A stretch of 64,000 nt of DNA, taken from NCBI GenBank assembly GCA_046309355.1, contig JBKCPL010000031.1, forward strand, positions 74,520 to 138,519. The letters run 5' to 3'. Below are positions 52,539 through 61,820 of this stretch, in pieces. This stretch comes from CAYSBE01 sp046309355. GTDB taxonomy: Bacteria > Bacteroidota > Bacteroidia > UKL13-3. How positions within the stretch are numbered: position 1 is the first letter of the stretch; every line of letters begins with the position of its first letter. A program made the position numbers and the translations under genes. A model generated the notes under the pieces. The model was not told where the DNA came from. It worked only from the letters and a program-made list of their open reading frames with translations, and searched no databases.

Positions 52539-55079
52539 TTATTCCGGTTTTTCAGACGCAGGATCTTTTTTCTTGCGCTCCTTTTTGCGAATGGTAGAAA
52601 TTTTTAATTCAGTTGCATCGGATTCGTGGTCAACTTCAATAGTTGCACCTTCCGGTGATTCTCCTTTTAGTACCTCTTCGGCAATGGGGTCCTCAACATA
52701 CTTTTGTATGGTGCGCTGCAAAGGTCTTGCACCTAAATCCGGATCGAAGCCTTTTTCTGCCAGAAACACTTTAGCAGCATCTGTAATTTTAAATGCAAAG
52801 CCTAATTCCTCTACACGCTTAATCAGTTTCTCCATGTTCAATTCCAGAATTTTGCTGATAGATTCTTTATCCAGTGAGTTGAATACAATTACATCATCAA
52901 TCCTGTTCAAAAACTCGGGTGAAAAGAAACGCTTAAGTGCATTTTCAATCACAATTTTAGCATTGCTGTCGGCTGAAGCCATTTTGCTGGGTGTACCAAA
53001 TCCCACACCCTGACCAAAATCTTTTAGCTGACGCGAACCGATATTGCTGGTCATGATAATGATGGTATTTCGGAAATCAATTTTGCGTCCCAGACTATCA
53101 GTAATAAAACCTTCATCCAGTACCTGAAGTAATATGTTGAATACATCGGGGTGTGCTTTTTCAATTTCATCAAGCAGTACCACCGCATAAGGTTTTCTGC
53201 GAATTTTTTCAGTGAGTTGTCCGCCTTCTTCATATCCAATGTAACCCGGAGGTGCACCTACCAAACGAGACACCGCAAATTTCTCCATGTATTCACTCAT
53301 GTCAATACGTACTAAGGCATCTTCAGTGTCGAATAAGTACTTCGCCAGTACTTTAGCCATTTCTGTTTTACCTACACCTGTTGGCCCTAAAAACACAAAT
53401 GAGCCTATGGGTTTATTCGGGTTTTTAAGTCCTGCACGTGTGCGTTGAATAGCTTTTGCCAATTTTTTTATGGCTTCATCCTGTCCGATAACTTTGCCTT
53501 GAAGTTCTGAGCCCATATTTAGCAGACGTTGTCCTTCGCTTTGTGCGATTCGTTTAACCGGCACACCAGTCATCATGGCTATTACTTCGGCTACATCTTC
53601 TTCAGTAACACGGTAGCGCTGCGACTTGGTTTCTTCTTCCCACTTAATTTTAGCTTCTTCTAATTGCTCAATCAGTTCTTTTTCTTTGTCGCGCAATTTG
53701 GCAGCCTCCTCATATTTTTGGCTTTTTACAACTTTGTTCTTTTCTACTTTGATATCTTCAATGGCCTTTTCCAGTTCAAGTATATCATCGGGAACATGAA
53801 TATTTCCTATGTGGACACGTGCACCAGCTTCATCCATTACATCAATCGCTTTGTCGGGCAAATGACGATCGGTAATGTAACGGTTACTCATTTTCACACA
53901 CGCATCCAATGCCGCTTCATCGTACGTCACCGAATGGTGATCTTCGTATTTGCTCTTGATGTTATTCAGAATTTGTACGGTTTCTTCAGGCGAGGTAGGA
54001 TTTACCATTACCGGTTGAAACCTGCGCTCAAGTGCACCGTCTTTTTCGATATACTGACGGTACTCGTCAAGTGTGGTTGCACCAATGCATTGAATTTCGC
54101 CTCTGGCCAATGCCGGCTTAAACATATTGGATGCATCCAGCGAACCTGATGCTCCGCCTGCTCCTACAATGGTGTGGAGTTCGTCAATGAATAAAATTAC
54201 ATCAGGCGATTTTTCCAATTCGTTCATCACCGCCTTCATACGTTCTTCAAACTGACCGCGGTATTTAGTACCGGCTACCAGCGATGCCAGATCTAGCATG
54301 ATTACACGTTTGTTGAATAAAACACGTGAAACTTTACGCTGAACAATCCGTAGTGCAAGGCCTTCGGCTATGGCCGTTTTACCCACCCCGGGTTCTCCAA
54401 TAAGTATCGGATTGTTTTTCTTTCTGCGAGATAGTATTTGCGATACCCGTTCTATTTCTTTTTCACGTCCTACTATAGGATCTAGCTTTCCATCCTCAGC
54501 GGATTTGGTCAAATCGCGACCGAAATTATCCAGCACCGGAGTCTTGGATTTAGGATCTGCTTTACGCACAGGCTCCTGCGGACGATTGCGTTCTTCGCGG
54601 TAGTATTCCTCTTCCGAATCGGACGACATTTCGTTTTTGGTTTCGGTAATGTTGTTTTCTATAGCCGATTTGAAAACATCGTAAGCCACGCCATACTGTG
54701 CCAGTATTTGCGAAGCCAGGTTATCTTCATCGCGCAATATCGATAGCAGCAGATGCTCTGTGCCAATAATATCGGTTTTGAAAATTTTAGCCTCGAGGTA
54801 CGTAATCTTCAATACTTTTTCAGCCTGTTTTGTCAAGGGAATATTCACCAGGTTTGCATTTCCTGTGGCAGTTCCCCGTATGGCGTCTTCAATACTGCGC
54901 TTCAATCGAATGGTATCTATGTCTAGCGCTTTGAGGGTTTTGATGGCTTTGCCATCGCCTTCCCTTATTAATCCCAGCAATAGGTGCTCGGTCCCTATGT
55001 AATCATGCCCTAAGCGAATTGCCTCTTCGCGGCTGTAGCTGATTACATCTTTAACACGTGGTGAAAATTTTGCTTCCAT
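52539..55079 (-). CDS. clpC: ATP-dependent Clp protease ATP-binding subunit ClpC
   Basis: An 846-residue Hsp100 unfoldase that feeds ClpP. Two N-terminal Clp_N repeats (residues 5-145) precede AAA module 1 (Walker A GEPGVGKTA, Walker B VILFIDELH), a UVR-type middle segment (KYEEAAKLRDKEKEL) and AAA module 2 (Walker A GPTGVGKTE, VVLLDEIEKAHPD). The UVR motif and the VGFGT loop, the ClpP-contacting tripeptide position, mark ClpC rather than ClpB. The tail is rich in Lys. Its own promoter and terminator frame the gene. Confidence 0.95.
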   Translation of the reverse strand: MEAKFSPRVKDVISYSREEAIRLGHDYIGTEHLLLGLIREGDGKAIKTLKALDIDTIRLKRSIEDAIRGTATGNANLVNIPLTKQAEKVLKITYLEAKIFKTDIIGTEHLLLSILRDEDNLASQILAQYGVAYDVFKSAIENNITETKNEMSSDSEEEYYREERNRPQEPVRKADPKSKTPVLDNFGRDLTKSAEDGKLDPIVGREKEIERVSQILSRRKKNNPILIGEPGVGKTAIAEGLALRIVQRKVSRVLFNKRVIMLDLASLVAGTKYRGQFEERMKAVMNELEKSPDVILFIDELHTIVGAGGASGSLDASNMFKPALARGEIQCIGATTLDEYRQYIEKDGALERRFQPVMVNPTSPEETVQILNNIKSKYEDHHSVTYDEAALDACVKMSNRYITDRHLPDKAIDVMDEAGARVHIGNIHVPDDILELEKAIEDIKVEKNKVVKSQKYEEAAKLRDKEKELIEQLEEAKIKWEEETKSQRYRVTEEDVAEVIAMMTGVPVKRIAQSEGQRLLNMGSELQGKVIGQDEAIKKLAKAIQRTRAGLKNPNKPIGSFVFLGPTGVGKTEMAKVLAKYLFDTEDALVRIDMSEYMEKFAVSRLVGAPPGYIGYEEGGQLTEKIRRKPYAVVLLDEIEKAHPDVFNILLQVLDEGFITDSLGRKIDFRNTIIIMTSNIGSRQLKDFGQGVGFGTPSKMASADSNAKIVIENALKRFFSPEFLNRIDDVIVFNSLDKESISKILELNMEKLIKRVEELGFAFKITDAAKVFLAEKGFDPDLGARPLQRTIQKYVEDPIAEEVLKGESPEGATIEVDHESDATELKISTIRKKERKKKDPASEKPE

Positions 55080-55126
55080 ACATTTTTATTATAGACAAAA
55101 AGTTGTCAATAATTGGTGTTTATAGT

Positions 55127-55158
55127 CAAATATAGTTCCAAATTACGGCAATCGCAAA
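55127..55158 (-). promoter_or_regulatory. Promoter of clpC
   Basis: On the minus strand TTTG (55158-55155), a 20-base spacer and TATATTTG (55134-55127), a full consensus 47 bases upstream of the ATG. Confidence 0.65.
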
Positions 55159-55197
55159 GATGTCAGTTTTAGGTTTATCAACAGGTGTGGGAATGAC

Positions 55198-56229
55198 CTA
55201 AAATTTGATGGATTGAAAGCCATCTATCAGGCTTGGGGCTACGCGTACTTCGCCTGTCACCAGTTTGTTAAAATTATGAACCGGATATGTTGCATAGCTA
55301 CTTAGGCCTGTCAGCATTTCAGCAGAAAAAAATCCGCACGACTCAATCAGTGCCTGAGCAACATTGTACTGTGGCTGCATTTTACCATCATCTATTTTTA
55401 TGCATACCCCCCAGTTGCGTTCGGTAAACGACATACAAAAAACTCCTTCAGCTCCCGTTTTACCAATTATTTGCGGAGCAGTAACCTTCATCATATCTGT
55501 GCAGTAGCGTTTTGTTCCTGCAACCATAAATGGATATTCCGATACAGCTTTTACCACTACCGAACATGCTTTATTGATGTGCTCATCGGCCATTTTGCCA
55601 CTTACCAACCGTGCGTAAGCCCATGCCTGATTATACACAGGAATACTAAATATGGGTGCAGAACACCCATCAAGTGCTTTGTGCATATCGGTACGCGAAT
55701 AGCCGTACATCAATTCGCACAACTCCAGTATGCGCTGCTGAAGTGGATGTGTCGGATGAATATACTGTTTCGTGGGCACATTCATCAACCTGCACCAGGC
55801 AAGCATACCTGCATGTTTTCCGCTACAATTATTGTGAATAGCTGATGGAGGTGTGCCGCTGCAAAGAAGCTCATCAGCATGTTTTTTACTGGTTGGGTAT
55901 TGTGCCCCACATTCCAGATCCGCTTCGGTACACTGTATCTTATGCAAAATAGATCGAACTACGCGCAAGTGCTCAGGTTCTGCATTATGCGAACCGCACA
56001 TAATGGCTATTTCTTCAAGCGTAAGCCCAAAGCGCTCCATCCCTCCACTCATTATAAGGGGCAAAACCTGTAAAAACTTCATAGCTGAACGCGGATAACA
56101 CAATTGGTGGCTGTTGCCTGCGCTGAATAGAATTTCGCCTTCTGCATCTACGATGCACACCACACCACGATGAAAGCTTTCAAGCACACCGCCACGGTAC
56201 ACTTCAACCAATACAGGGTTTGCTGACAT
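55198..56229 (-). CDS. Asparaginase (Rhizobium-type family)
   Basis: A 343-residue protein of the asparaginase II family (PF06089), distinct from E. coli AnsA/AnsB. Landmarks are VYRGGVLESFHRGVV, YPRSAMKFLQVLPL, MCGSHNAEPEH and HNNCSGKHAGMLA, with the Ser/Lys pair and zinc-site Cys region of the family. It should hydrolyse asparagine to aspartate in the cytosol. The start overlaps the lepB stop by one base (TAATG), so translation is coupled, though no functional link is clear. Confidence 0.87.
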   Translation of the reverse strand: MSANPVLVEVYRGGVLESFHRGVVCIVDAEGEILFSAGNSHQLCYPRSAMKFLQVLPLIMSGGMERFGLTLEEIAIMCGSHNAEPEHLRVVRSILHKIQCTEADLECGAQYPTSKKHADELLCSGTPPSAIHNNCSGKHAGMLAWCRLMNVPTKQYIHPTHPLQQRILELCELMYGYSRTDMHKALDGCSAPIFSIPVYNQAWAYARLVSGKMADEHINKACSVVVKAVSEYPFMVAGTKRYCTDMMKVTAPQIIGKTGAEGVFCMSFTERNWGVCIKIDDGKMQPQYNVAQALIESCGFFSAEMLTGLSSYATYPVHNFNKLVTGEVRVAPSLIDGFQSIKF

Positions 56230-57515
56230 TAGTTTATACCTCTGAATAATCGGTTCCAGCGAATCTTTTTGAAAAACCCGGATGCATTGCTGTCCCAGCT
56301 CATCCAGATGAACAACGCCTTACCAACTATGTGATCGTGCGGAACAAAACCCCAGAATCGGGAATCGGCTGAATTATGGCGGTTATCGCCCATCATAAAG
56401 TAATAATCCTGCTTGAACGTATAAGTAGAAATACGTTTGCCCTGAATGAAAAATCCTTTTTCGTTCATTTCAAAAGTCGGGTTATTTTCATACACGCGTA
56501 TTACCCGTTCGTACAGGTAATAGTTAGAACTGTCAAGGGTAATGGTATGGCCTGCCTGGGGTACATACAAAGGCCCGTAATTATCAACGTTCCAAGGCAA
56601 AGGCTTGAAGTGGGGAAAAATATAATCTACATAGGTGCCGGCAGGTTGCACAACCGAGTCTACCAATTGTACGTTATTCAGTGTTTTTATTTTTTTTCTG
56701 GCTTCGTTTGTTAAAATAAGTTCAAAATCGCCATACTGAGACAGTGCCGAACCCTCGGTAATATCAAGCCCGCGAATTGTTTTCTCGCTAAATCCCGAAC
56801 CGTCTGTTTTGACGTAGTACTTAAACTGCATTTTAGGAGGATTTTCAGCCGGCTTACCATTAATAAAAACCTGCTGATTGATAACCTGTATCACATCACC
56901 TGCCACTGCCAGGCAGCGCTTGATGTAATTTTCTTTTTTGTCAATGGGACGTCCATCTTCGGCCGGATAATTAAATACCACCACATCGTTGTTTTTTATT
57001 GTTTGAAAACCGGGCAGCCTGAAGTAGGGCATACTGAAGGCCTCGGTGTACGACTTAGTGCCGATAACCGGCATGGTGTTATGAGCGAATGGGAATGAAA
57101 TGGGCGTTAGTGGAGCACGAGCACCGTAGTTCACTTTACTTACAAACAGAAAATCGCCTACCAGCAGTGATTTTTCCATGGAAGGAGTAGGAATAGTGTA
57201 TGCTTCAATTAAAAAAGTACGTATAAGAGTAGCTGCTACTACTGCAAAGGCCAGCGCTTCTATCCATTCGCGGGCTATACTTTTGCGTTTAAGTTTATTA
57301 ACCAGTATGTAATAAACTATGATGGCAGCTTGTATCACAGTCCAAAACGCGAGTGAGTACAAAATTCCTGCATCGGTAAACAGCACAATGACAATCAGAA
57401 AAAATGTGTTAATGACTGACATAAGCCAGAATGCCCGCTTTTCGCGTTTTGTGAGCATGCTAAAAAAAGAAGAGACCGGTGAAGGAGTTAATTTTTGTTC
57501 GGGTGTATCGTTCAT
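56229..57515 (-). CDS. lepB: Signal peptidase I
   Basis: The 428-residue inner-membrane protease that removes Sec/Tat signal peptides. After three hydrophobic segments comes TIPTPSMEKSL with nucleophile Ser112 and NYIKRCLAVAGD with general base Lys199, then the box E motif GDNRHNSADSRFWGFVP. It is larger than the E. coli enzyme through an inserted periplasmic stretch between the catalytic boxes (about residues 215-370), usual in this phylum. It starts 26 bases from no other gene and precedes the asparaginase gene. Confidence 0.96.
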   Translation of the reverse strand: MNDTPEQKLTPSPVSSFFSMLTKREKRAFWLMSVINTFFLIVIVLFTDAGILYSLAFWTVIQAAIIVYYILVNKLKRKSIAREWIEALAFAVVAATLIRTFLIEAYTIPTPSMEKSLLVGDFLFVSKVNYGARAPLTPISFPFAHNTMPVIGTKSYTEAFSMPYFRLPGFQTIKNNDVVVFNYPAEDGRPIDKKENYIKRCLAVAGDVIQVINQQVFINGKPAENPPKMQFKYYVKTDGSGFSEKTIRGLDITEGSALSQYGDFELILTNEARKKIKTLNNVQLVDSVVQPAGTYVDYIFPHFKPLPWNVDNYGPLYVPQAGHTITLDSSNYYLYERVIRVYENNPTFEMNEKGFFIQGKRISTYTFKQDYYFMMGDNRHNSADSRFWGFVPHDHIVGKALFIWMSWDSNASGFFKKIRWNRLFRGIN

Positions 57516-57606
57516 ACCTAACTAATTGGATTATGCGGTGCTAACGTAAACAAGTACATTTTATGACAGGGTATTCGTGCTGTTTGTGATAAGCGGTACG
57601 TTTGCC

Positions 57607-58350
57607 TTATAACTGTAAAATATCATCCATCGTGTAAATGCCTTTTTTACCAATAATCCATTCGGCTGCAAGGATAGCGCCTTTGGCAAAACCATACCGC
57701 GATTTGGCTTTGTGGGTAATTTCAATTTCATCAATCATGGATTCGTATTTTACCGTATGATCTCCGGTAACATCGCCAATTCTGCGTGATTCGATAAGCA
57801 GTTGATGGGGTTTTACACTTTGTGATGGCGTATTTTGATTATACAGCAAACGGTTCACCCACTCGGTCTTGCTTTTATTTTCGGCCAGAATCTGGCGGGC
57901 TAGCGTAAGTGCTGTTCCACTCGGATGGTCTTTTTTTTCTGTGTGGTGTACTTCATCTATCATCACGTTGTATTCCGCCTGATCGGTCATCATTTTTGCC
58001 AGAATACGGTTAAGCTTATAGAATATGTTTACACCTATGCTAAAATTAGTAGAATAAACCATAGACTGCCCTTCGGTGACGCAGCGTTCTTGAATCTGGT
58101 CAAACTGTTCGTACCAGCCTGTTGTGCCAACTACAATAGGCACATGGGCTTCAAAGCATTTCTCAATATTATCAACCGCTGCTGATGGCATGCTAAAATC
58201 AATGGCCACATCAACATTTTCTAAGCTGATAGGCATAAAGTCGTAGGCATTCTCCAGATTGACTTTGTAAACAATGTCATGCCCTTTGGAAAGCGCTATT
58301 TTTTCAACAGCCTTTCCCATTTTACCATAACCCAGAAGTGCTATTTTCAA
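57607..58350 (-). CDS. dapB: 4-hydroxy-tetrahydrodipicolinate reductase
   Basis: DapB reduces HTPA to tetrahydrodipicolinate on the lysine/diaminopimelate route. The N-terminal Rossmann loop GYGKMG starts at residue 7. The catalytic segment is DEVHHTEKKDHPSGTAL with the His and Lys. At 247 residues it is typical. The start is a TTG overlapping the upstream TGA as TTGA; the next Met (residue 11) lies inside the cofactor loop, so TTG must be the true start. Confidence 0.96.
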   Translation of the reverse strand: MKIALLGYGKMGKAVEKIALSKGHDIVYKVNLENAYDFMPISLENVDVAIDFSMPSAAVDNIEKCFEAHVPIVVGTTGWYEQFDQIQERCVTEGQSMVYSTNFSIGVNIFYKLNRILAKMMTDQAEYNVMIDEVHHTEKKDHPSGTALTLARQILAENKSKTEWVNRLLYNQNTPSQSVKPHQLLIESRRIGDVTGDHTVKYESMIDEIEITHKAKSRYGFAKGAILAAEWIIGKKGIYTMDDILQL

Positions 58351-58919
58351 TGTGTGTTTAGTTTTAAATTCAGTTGTATTCCGGCTGCGGCTACAGGCCC
58401 TGCAGGAATAAAACCGGGGTGAATATTCAAAGATAAGTCATCGTTTATATTAAATTCAAAAAAATGTGCTTCCACGGCAGCATCAACTGCCTGTAGAGCA
58501 TACAGCAATACCAGACCTATAATCATTTCATCGCGTGCCTGCCGGTAGCTTGTGCGTACGGCTGCCAGTGTGGTTGTTTGAAAACGGTCGAAACGTATGT
58601 CTCCGTTTTGCTCCACATTATTATTAATGCGGTATAAATAGGCATTGTTGTAATCTACATAATTGGAATGGTAGAACTGTGCTCCGTATACGAGCAGGCC
58701 ACCCCCACCGTATATAATAGGCACCTTCCACCACCAGTTTTTCTTATTGTAAATCTGGCCGGCACCGGGTAATGCCAGCGAAAGCAGGGTTGCCTTTTTG
58801 GGCGAATGCCTGAGTGGCGGGGTTTTCGCTGCAGTAGTGTCTTGTGCGTGCATTGTTGTAACGCATGCACAAAAAAACAAACAGAGGATTAGCCCACGCA
58901 TACTACGAAAATAATGCAT
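58347..58919 (-). CDS. DUF5683 domain protein
   Basis: A 190-residue exported or membrane protein with a signal-like N-terminus ending MHAQ. The DUF5683 signature KKATLLSLALPGAGQIYNKKNWW is present, followed by a hydrophobic hairpin and a region with YxxARDEMIIGLVLLYALQAVDA. Function unknown. Its TGA overlaps dapB by 4 bases. The ATG at 58901 (MRGLIL) is an equally good start. Confidence 0.8.
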   Translation of the reverse strand: MHYFRSMRGLILCLFFCACVTTMHAQDTTAAKTPPLRHSPKKATLLSLALPGAGQIYNKKNWWWKVPIIYGGGGLLVYGAQFYHSNYVDYNNAYLYRINNNVEQNGDIRFDRFQTTTLAAVRTSYRQARDEMIIGLVLLYALQAVDAAVEAHFFEFNINDDLSLNIHPGFIPAGPVAAAGIQLNLKLNTH

Positions 58920-58943
58920 TTATTCTGTTCTAATGTGTTATAA

Positions 58944-58974
58944 AACAAAAACGGGCATTATAGAATGCCCGTTT
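58944..58974 (-). terminator. Rho-independent terminator after rpmA
   Basis: On the minus strand AAACGGGCATT (58974-58964) pairs with AATGCCCGTTT (58959-58949), then TTGTTTTA. Confidence 0.85.
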
Positions 58975-59000
58975 CAATTTGTATGCTCCATGAACTGGAA

Positions 59001-59264
59001 TTAAGCTTGTGCTACCGGATCTATGGAAACGAATGAGCGGTCGTTGGCTTTTTTCTTAAACACCACTTTTCCATCAATCAACGCAAACAGGGTATGATCT
59101 TTACCGATGCCTACATTGTTTCCGGGATGATGTTTAGTGCCACGCTGACGTACTATAATGTTGCCGGCAGCTGCAAACTGTCCACCAAATATTTTAACAC
59201 CGAGACGCTTGCTGTGCGACTCACGGCCGTTTTTCGAACTACCTACACCTTTTTTGTGTGCCAT
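59001..59264 (-). CDS. rpmA: 50S ribosomal protein L27
   Basis: bL27 of 87 residues, with the N-terminal MAHKKGVGSSKNGRES sequence that reaches the peptidyl-transferase centre and the VRQRGTKHHPGNNVGIG core. There is no N-terminal extension needing cleavage. It lies 34 bases downstream of rplU in the usual order. Confidence 0.98.
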   Translation of the reverse strand: MAHKKGVGSSKNGRESHSKRLGVKIFGGQFAAAGNIIVRQRGTKHHPGNNVGIGKDHTLFALIDGKVVFKKKANDRSFVSIDPVAQA

Positions 59265-59298
59265 TGTATTCTGTTATTTAAAGGTTATTACTATTAAC

Positions 59299-59610
59299 TT
59301 AAGCTTTGATGGATTCGATTTGTATTTTTGTCAAATACTGACGATGTCCATTCATTTTGCGGTACCCTTTTCTGCGTTTTTTCTTAAAAACCAATACTTT
59401 ATCGCCTTTCAGGTGAGTGAGTACTTTGGCTTTTACAGAAGCTCCGCTAACTGCAGGTGCACCTATTGTTACTTTTCCGTTGTTGTCTACCAACAATACG
59501 TTGTTCAGTTCAATGCTGGCGCCTTCCGCTTCGGGCAAACGATGCACGTATAGCGTTTGGTCTTTTTCTACTTTGAACTGTTGGCCAGCGATTTCCACTA
59601 TTGCAAACAT
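59299..59610 (-). CDS. rplU: 50S ribosomal protein L21
   Basis: bL21 of 103 residues: FAIVEIAGQQFKVEKDQ at the N-terminus and the basic KVLVFKKKRRKGYRKMNGHRQ motif before the C-terminus. First gene of the rplU-rpmA operon. Confidence 0.98.
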   Translation of the reverse strand: MFAIVEIAGQQFKVEKDQTLYVHRLPEAEGASIELNNVLLVDNNGKVTIGAPAVSGASVKAKVLTHLKGDKVLVFKKKRRKGYRKMNGHRQYLTKIQIESIKA

Positions 59611-59641
59611 GTTATTTATTATTTATTTGTTAAAAGGACGG

Positions 59642-59673
59642 CAAATATAGGGCTGCTTACCTTGAATAGCAAA
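59642..59673 (-). promoter_or_regulatory. Promoter of rplU-rpmA
   Basis: On the minus strand TTTG (59673-59670), a 20-base spacer and TATATTTG (59649-59642). Same layout as the clpC promoter; 31 bases to the ATG. Confidence 0.65.
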
Positions 59674-59725
59674 TAATCTGTAAATCTTTTTGGAGAGCAC
59701 CGAATCTGAATCAAACATATGATTA

Positions 59726-60601
59726 TCAATTACTTAATAAAAAATTGCTGATATATTGATTCACTTCCTCGGCTTTTTCCATCTGTAGAAAATGTCCGGC
59801 ACCTGAAATTACCTTTACTTGTGCATGCATCATTAGCGCTTCGCATTCCAACGCGAGCGTTTGTACACTTAAAGTTGGATGGAGCAACCGATTAGGAATC
59901 ATTTTATCGTTTTCGCCTAATACTACTAAAGCTGGTTGCTTAATATCGGGTATAAATTGATGCACTTGCTCATTGAGCATTCCATTTATGGACTTGTATG
60001 ACATATTTCTCCAATGCCTGAGTGGTTGTTGCTGCATTAGTTTTTTCATTTCCTTGATCATCGGTGGCATATCGGGTGAGTTGGGTTGAAAACTATCCCG
60101 AATTGCGCTTTCCAGATGCAGCTCATCGGCATATAAAAAATCACCGATGTTCATCATAGCCTGAATCCACATGATATCAGTTCCGCTGAACCTTTCAATT
60201 CCTGCGGGTGCAAGCAAAATCAGTTTGTTAACCAGGTGCGGGTATCTCAATGCCAGTATCATTGCTACTTGCCCACCCATAGAATGGCCACATAGTACTA
60301 CCTCCTGCAAACCAAGCTTATCTATAAACTGCTTAACCGATTCGGCATAAAAGAACATACTGTATGGGAAATCGCCATGCGAAGACAATGCGTTTCCCGG
60401 CAAATCAACAGCTATGCAACGCCAGTTCTGCCTTAGCGCTGTAAGTTGATATCTCCAAGCAGCTGCATAATTGGCCAGGCCATGAATGAACACAACGGTT
60501 TGCGAACCTTTGCCTTCGTCCATATAGGCCATCTCCATATCATCATGAATGCTCAGCTTTTTGACCGGATAAGGGTATGTGACAGAGGAAGTATTTTGCA
60601 T
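59726..60601 (-). CDS. Alpha/beta hydrolase in the PHA cluster
   Basis: A 291-residue alpha/beta hydrolase with the oxyanion segment VVFIHGLANYAAAW, nucleophile elbow CGHSMGGQVA and the late His in ISGAGHFLQMEKAE; an Asp is available in VVLGENDKMIP. It lies directly downstream of phaC, so a role in polyhydroxyalkanoate turnover or acyl-thioester hydrolysis is plausible, but the sequence is also typical of general hydrolases. Start at ATG 60601; a TTG at 60622 falls inside a hairpin and is less likely. Confidence 0.8.
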   Translation of the reverse strand: MQNTSSVTYPYPVKKLSIHDDMEMAYMDEGKGSQTVVFIHGLANYAAAWRYQLTALRQNWRCIAVDLPGNALSSHGDFPYSMFFYAESVKQFIDKLGLQEVVLCGHSMGGQVAMILALRYPHLVNKLILLAPAGIERFSGTDIMWIQAMMNIGDFLYADELHLESAIRDSFQPNSPDMPPMIKEMKKLMQQQPLRHWRNMSYKSINGMLNEQVHQFIPDIKQPALVVLGENDKMIPNRLLHPTLSVQTLALECEALMMHAQVKVISGAGHFLQMEKAEEVNQYISNFLLSN

Positions 60602-60611
60602 AAAATAAACA

Positions 60612-60638
60612 AGGGCATCCAACGGTGTTGAATGCCCT
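60612..60638 (-). terminator. Hairpin between phaC and the hydrolase gene
   Basis: On the minus-strand RNA a 12-base-pair stem (60638-60627 with 60623-60612, one G-U pair) with a 3-base loop is followed by TTGTTTATTTTA. It may end or attenuate transcription after phaC. Confidence 0.6.
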
Positions 60639-60662
60639 GCGATATTAATTAATTTGAAATGA

Positions 60663-61712
60663 TTACGAGCGCTCCATTACCCACTGAGCCACTTTAGGGC
60701 CAAGTTCTTTTTGTGAACGAGCACCTACGAAAACTCCGATATGGCCGCCCGGAAACGGATACATTTCTTTATCTTTTGATCCAATCACTTCATTTACCGG
60801 AACGGTTGAACTATTTGGTATAATATTGTCATCGGTGGCATAAATATTCAGAAAAGGCATTGTTGCATTTTTAAGATTTACCTGATAGCCACCCAACTCA
60901 AATTCGCCTTTGATAAGTTTATTTCCTTGCCACAAATCTTTAATGTATTTACGGAACATCTCTCCTGCCTGATCCGGGCAATCGGCTTTCCATTTTTCCA
61001 TTCGTAGAAAGTTGAGCATTTTTTCTTCGTTATCTAGTGAATCCATTATCCCCAGGTATTTTGAAATATTGGCCGAAGGCTTAAGCATGGCAAAACCGTT
61101 GTCAATCATATCAGCTTTTACCAATCCGTTGTTGGCATCAATCATGGCATCGATGTCCAGATCTTTTGTCCAGCGGTAAAGCATGCACTCATTGCCCGAA
61201 AAATCGTAAGGTGCCACGTAGGTAGTAAGCGATTGCAATTTTTCAGGAAAAATAGATGCATAAATGGCACTGAATGTACCGCCTTGGCAAATGCCCATTT
61301 TATGAATCTTTTTATTCCCGGTTGACTTGCGCACAAAATCAACTGCATCGTTCATAAAACCAAGAATGTAGTCTTCCATGGTTAAATAACGGTGGCGCTT
61401 TTGAGGATAACCCCAATCCATAATATAAATATCTAAACCTTCATCGAGTAGTTTCTTCATTAAACTGCGATCGGGTTGTAAGTCCAGTACATCCTGACGA
61501 TTCATGATAGCGAACGATACCAGCACCGGAATCTTACATTTTGCAGGCGTTTCGCGTTTGTAGTGATACAGCTTTACCAAATCATCCTGCCATACCAATT
61601 CTTTAGGAGTGGTGGCTATTTCTACATCTTCAATTTTCTGCAATACTTCATAGCCTTTCACCAGCTTTTCGGTAGTTTTGGTCATTTCTTCAAATATGCC
61701 TGCTACATTCAT
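60663..61712 (-). CDS. phaC: Class III polyhydroxyalkanoate synthase subunit PhaC
   Basis: PhaC polymerises (R)-3-hydroxyacyl-CoA into PHA on granules. At 349 residues it is the short class III/IV form. The lipase-like box is MGICQGGT with Cys142; Asp295 (ATDDNIIP) and His324 (GGHIGVFVG) complete the triad, with the same Asp-His spacing as Allochromatium PhaC. Tryptophan and tyrosine positions around MDWGYPQ are also typical. The upstream gene encodes a PhaE-like partner, which class III enzymes need. Confidence 0.92.
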   Translation of the reverse strand: MNVAGIFEEMTKTTEKLVKGYEVLQKIEDVEIATTPKELVWQDDLVKLYHYKRETPAKCKIPVLVSFAIMNRQDVLDLQPDRSLMKKLLDEGLDIYIMDWGYPQKRHRYLTMEDYILGFMNDAVDFVRKSTGNKKIHKMGICQGGTFSAIYASIFPEKLQSLTTYVAPYDFSGNECMLYRWTKDLDIDAMIDANNGLVKADMIDNGFAMLKPSANISKYLGIMDSLDNEEKMLNFLRMEKWKADCPDQAGEMFRKYIKDLWQGNKLIKGEFELGGYQVNLKNATMPFLNIYATDDNIIPNSSTVPVNEVIGSKDKEMYPFPGGHIGVFVGARSQKELGPKVAQWVMERS

Positions 61713-61751
61713 GTGTTTTAAATATTAGTAATTATGTTTTCGATTTATAAG

Positions 61752-61802
61752 AAAAAAGCCACAAATCCAATCCTGTGATGAACGGGACCGAAAATGTGGC
61801 TT
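61752..61802 (-). terminator. Hairpin between phaE and phaC
   Basis: AAGCCACA and TGTGGCTT (ends 61802 and 61758 side) form a stem with a long inner loop, followed on the minus strand by six T. It may reduce transcription into phaC. Confidence 0.5.
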
Positions 61803-61820
61803 AGCAAACCTCAAATTATA

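Noticed and set aside
53664..54149. 161-codon open frame antisense to clpC
   Set aside because: Lies wholly within the conserved ClpC coding sequence and has a Phe/Tyr-rich composition typical of a shadow frame.
55094..55107. Inverted repeat GACAA-AAAG-TTGTC in the clpC leader, considered as a stress-regulator operator
   Set aside because: Arms are only five bases and match no CIRCE or CtsR site I know; chance is a sufficient explanation.
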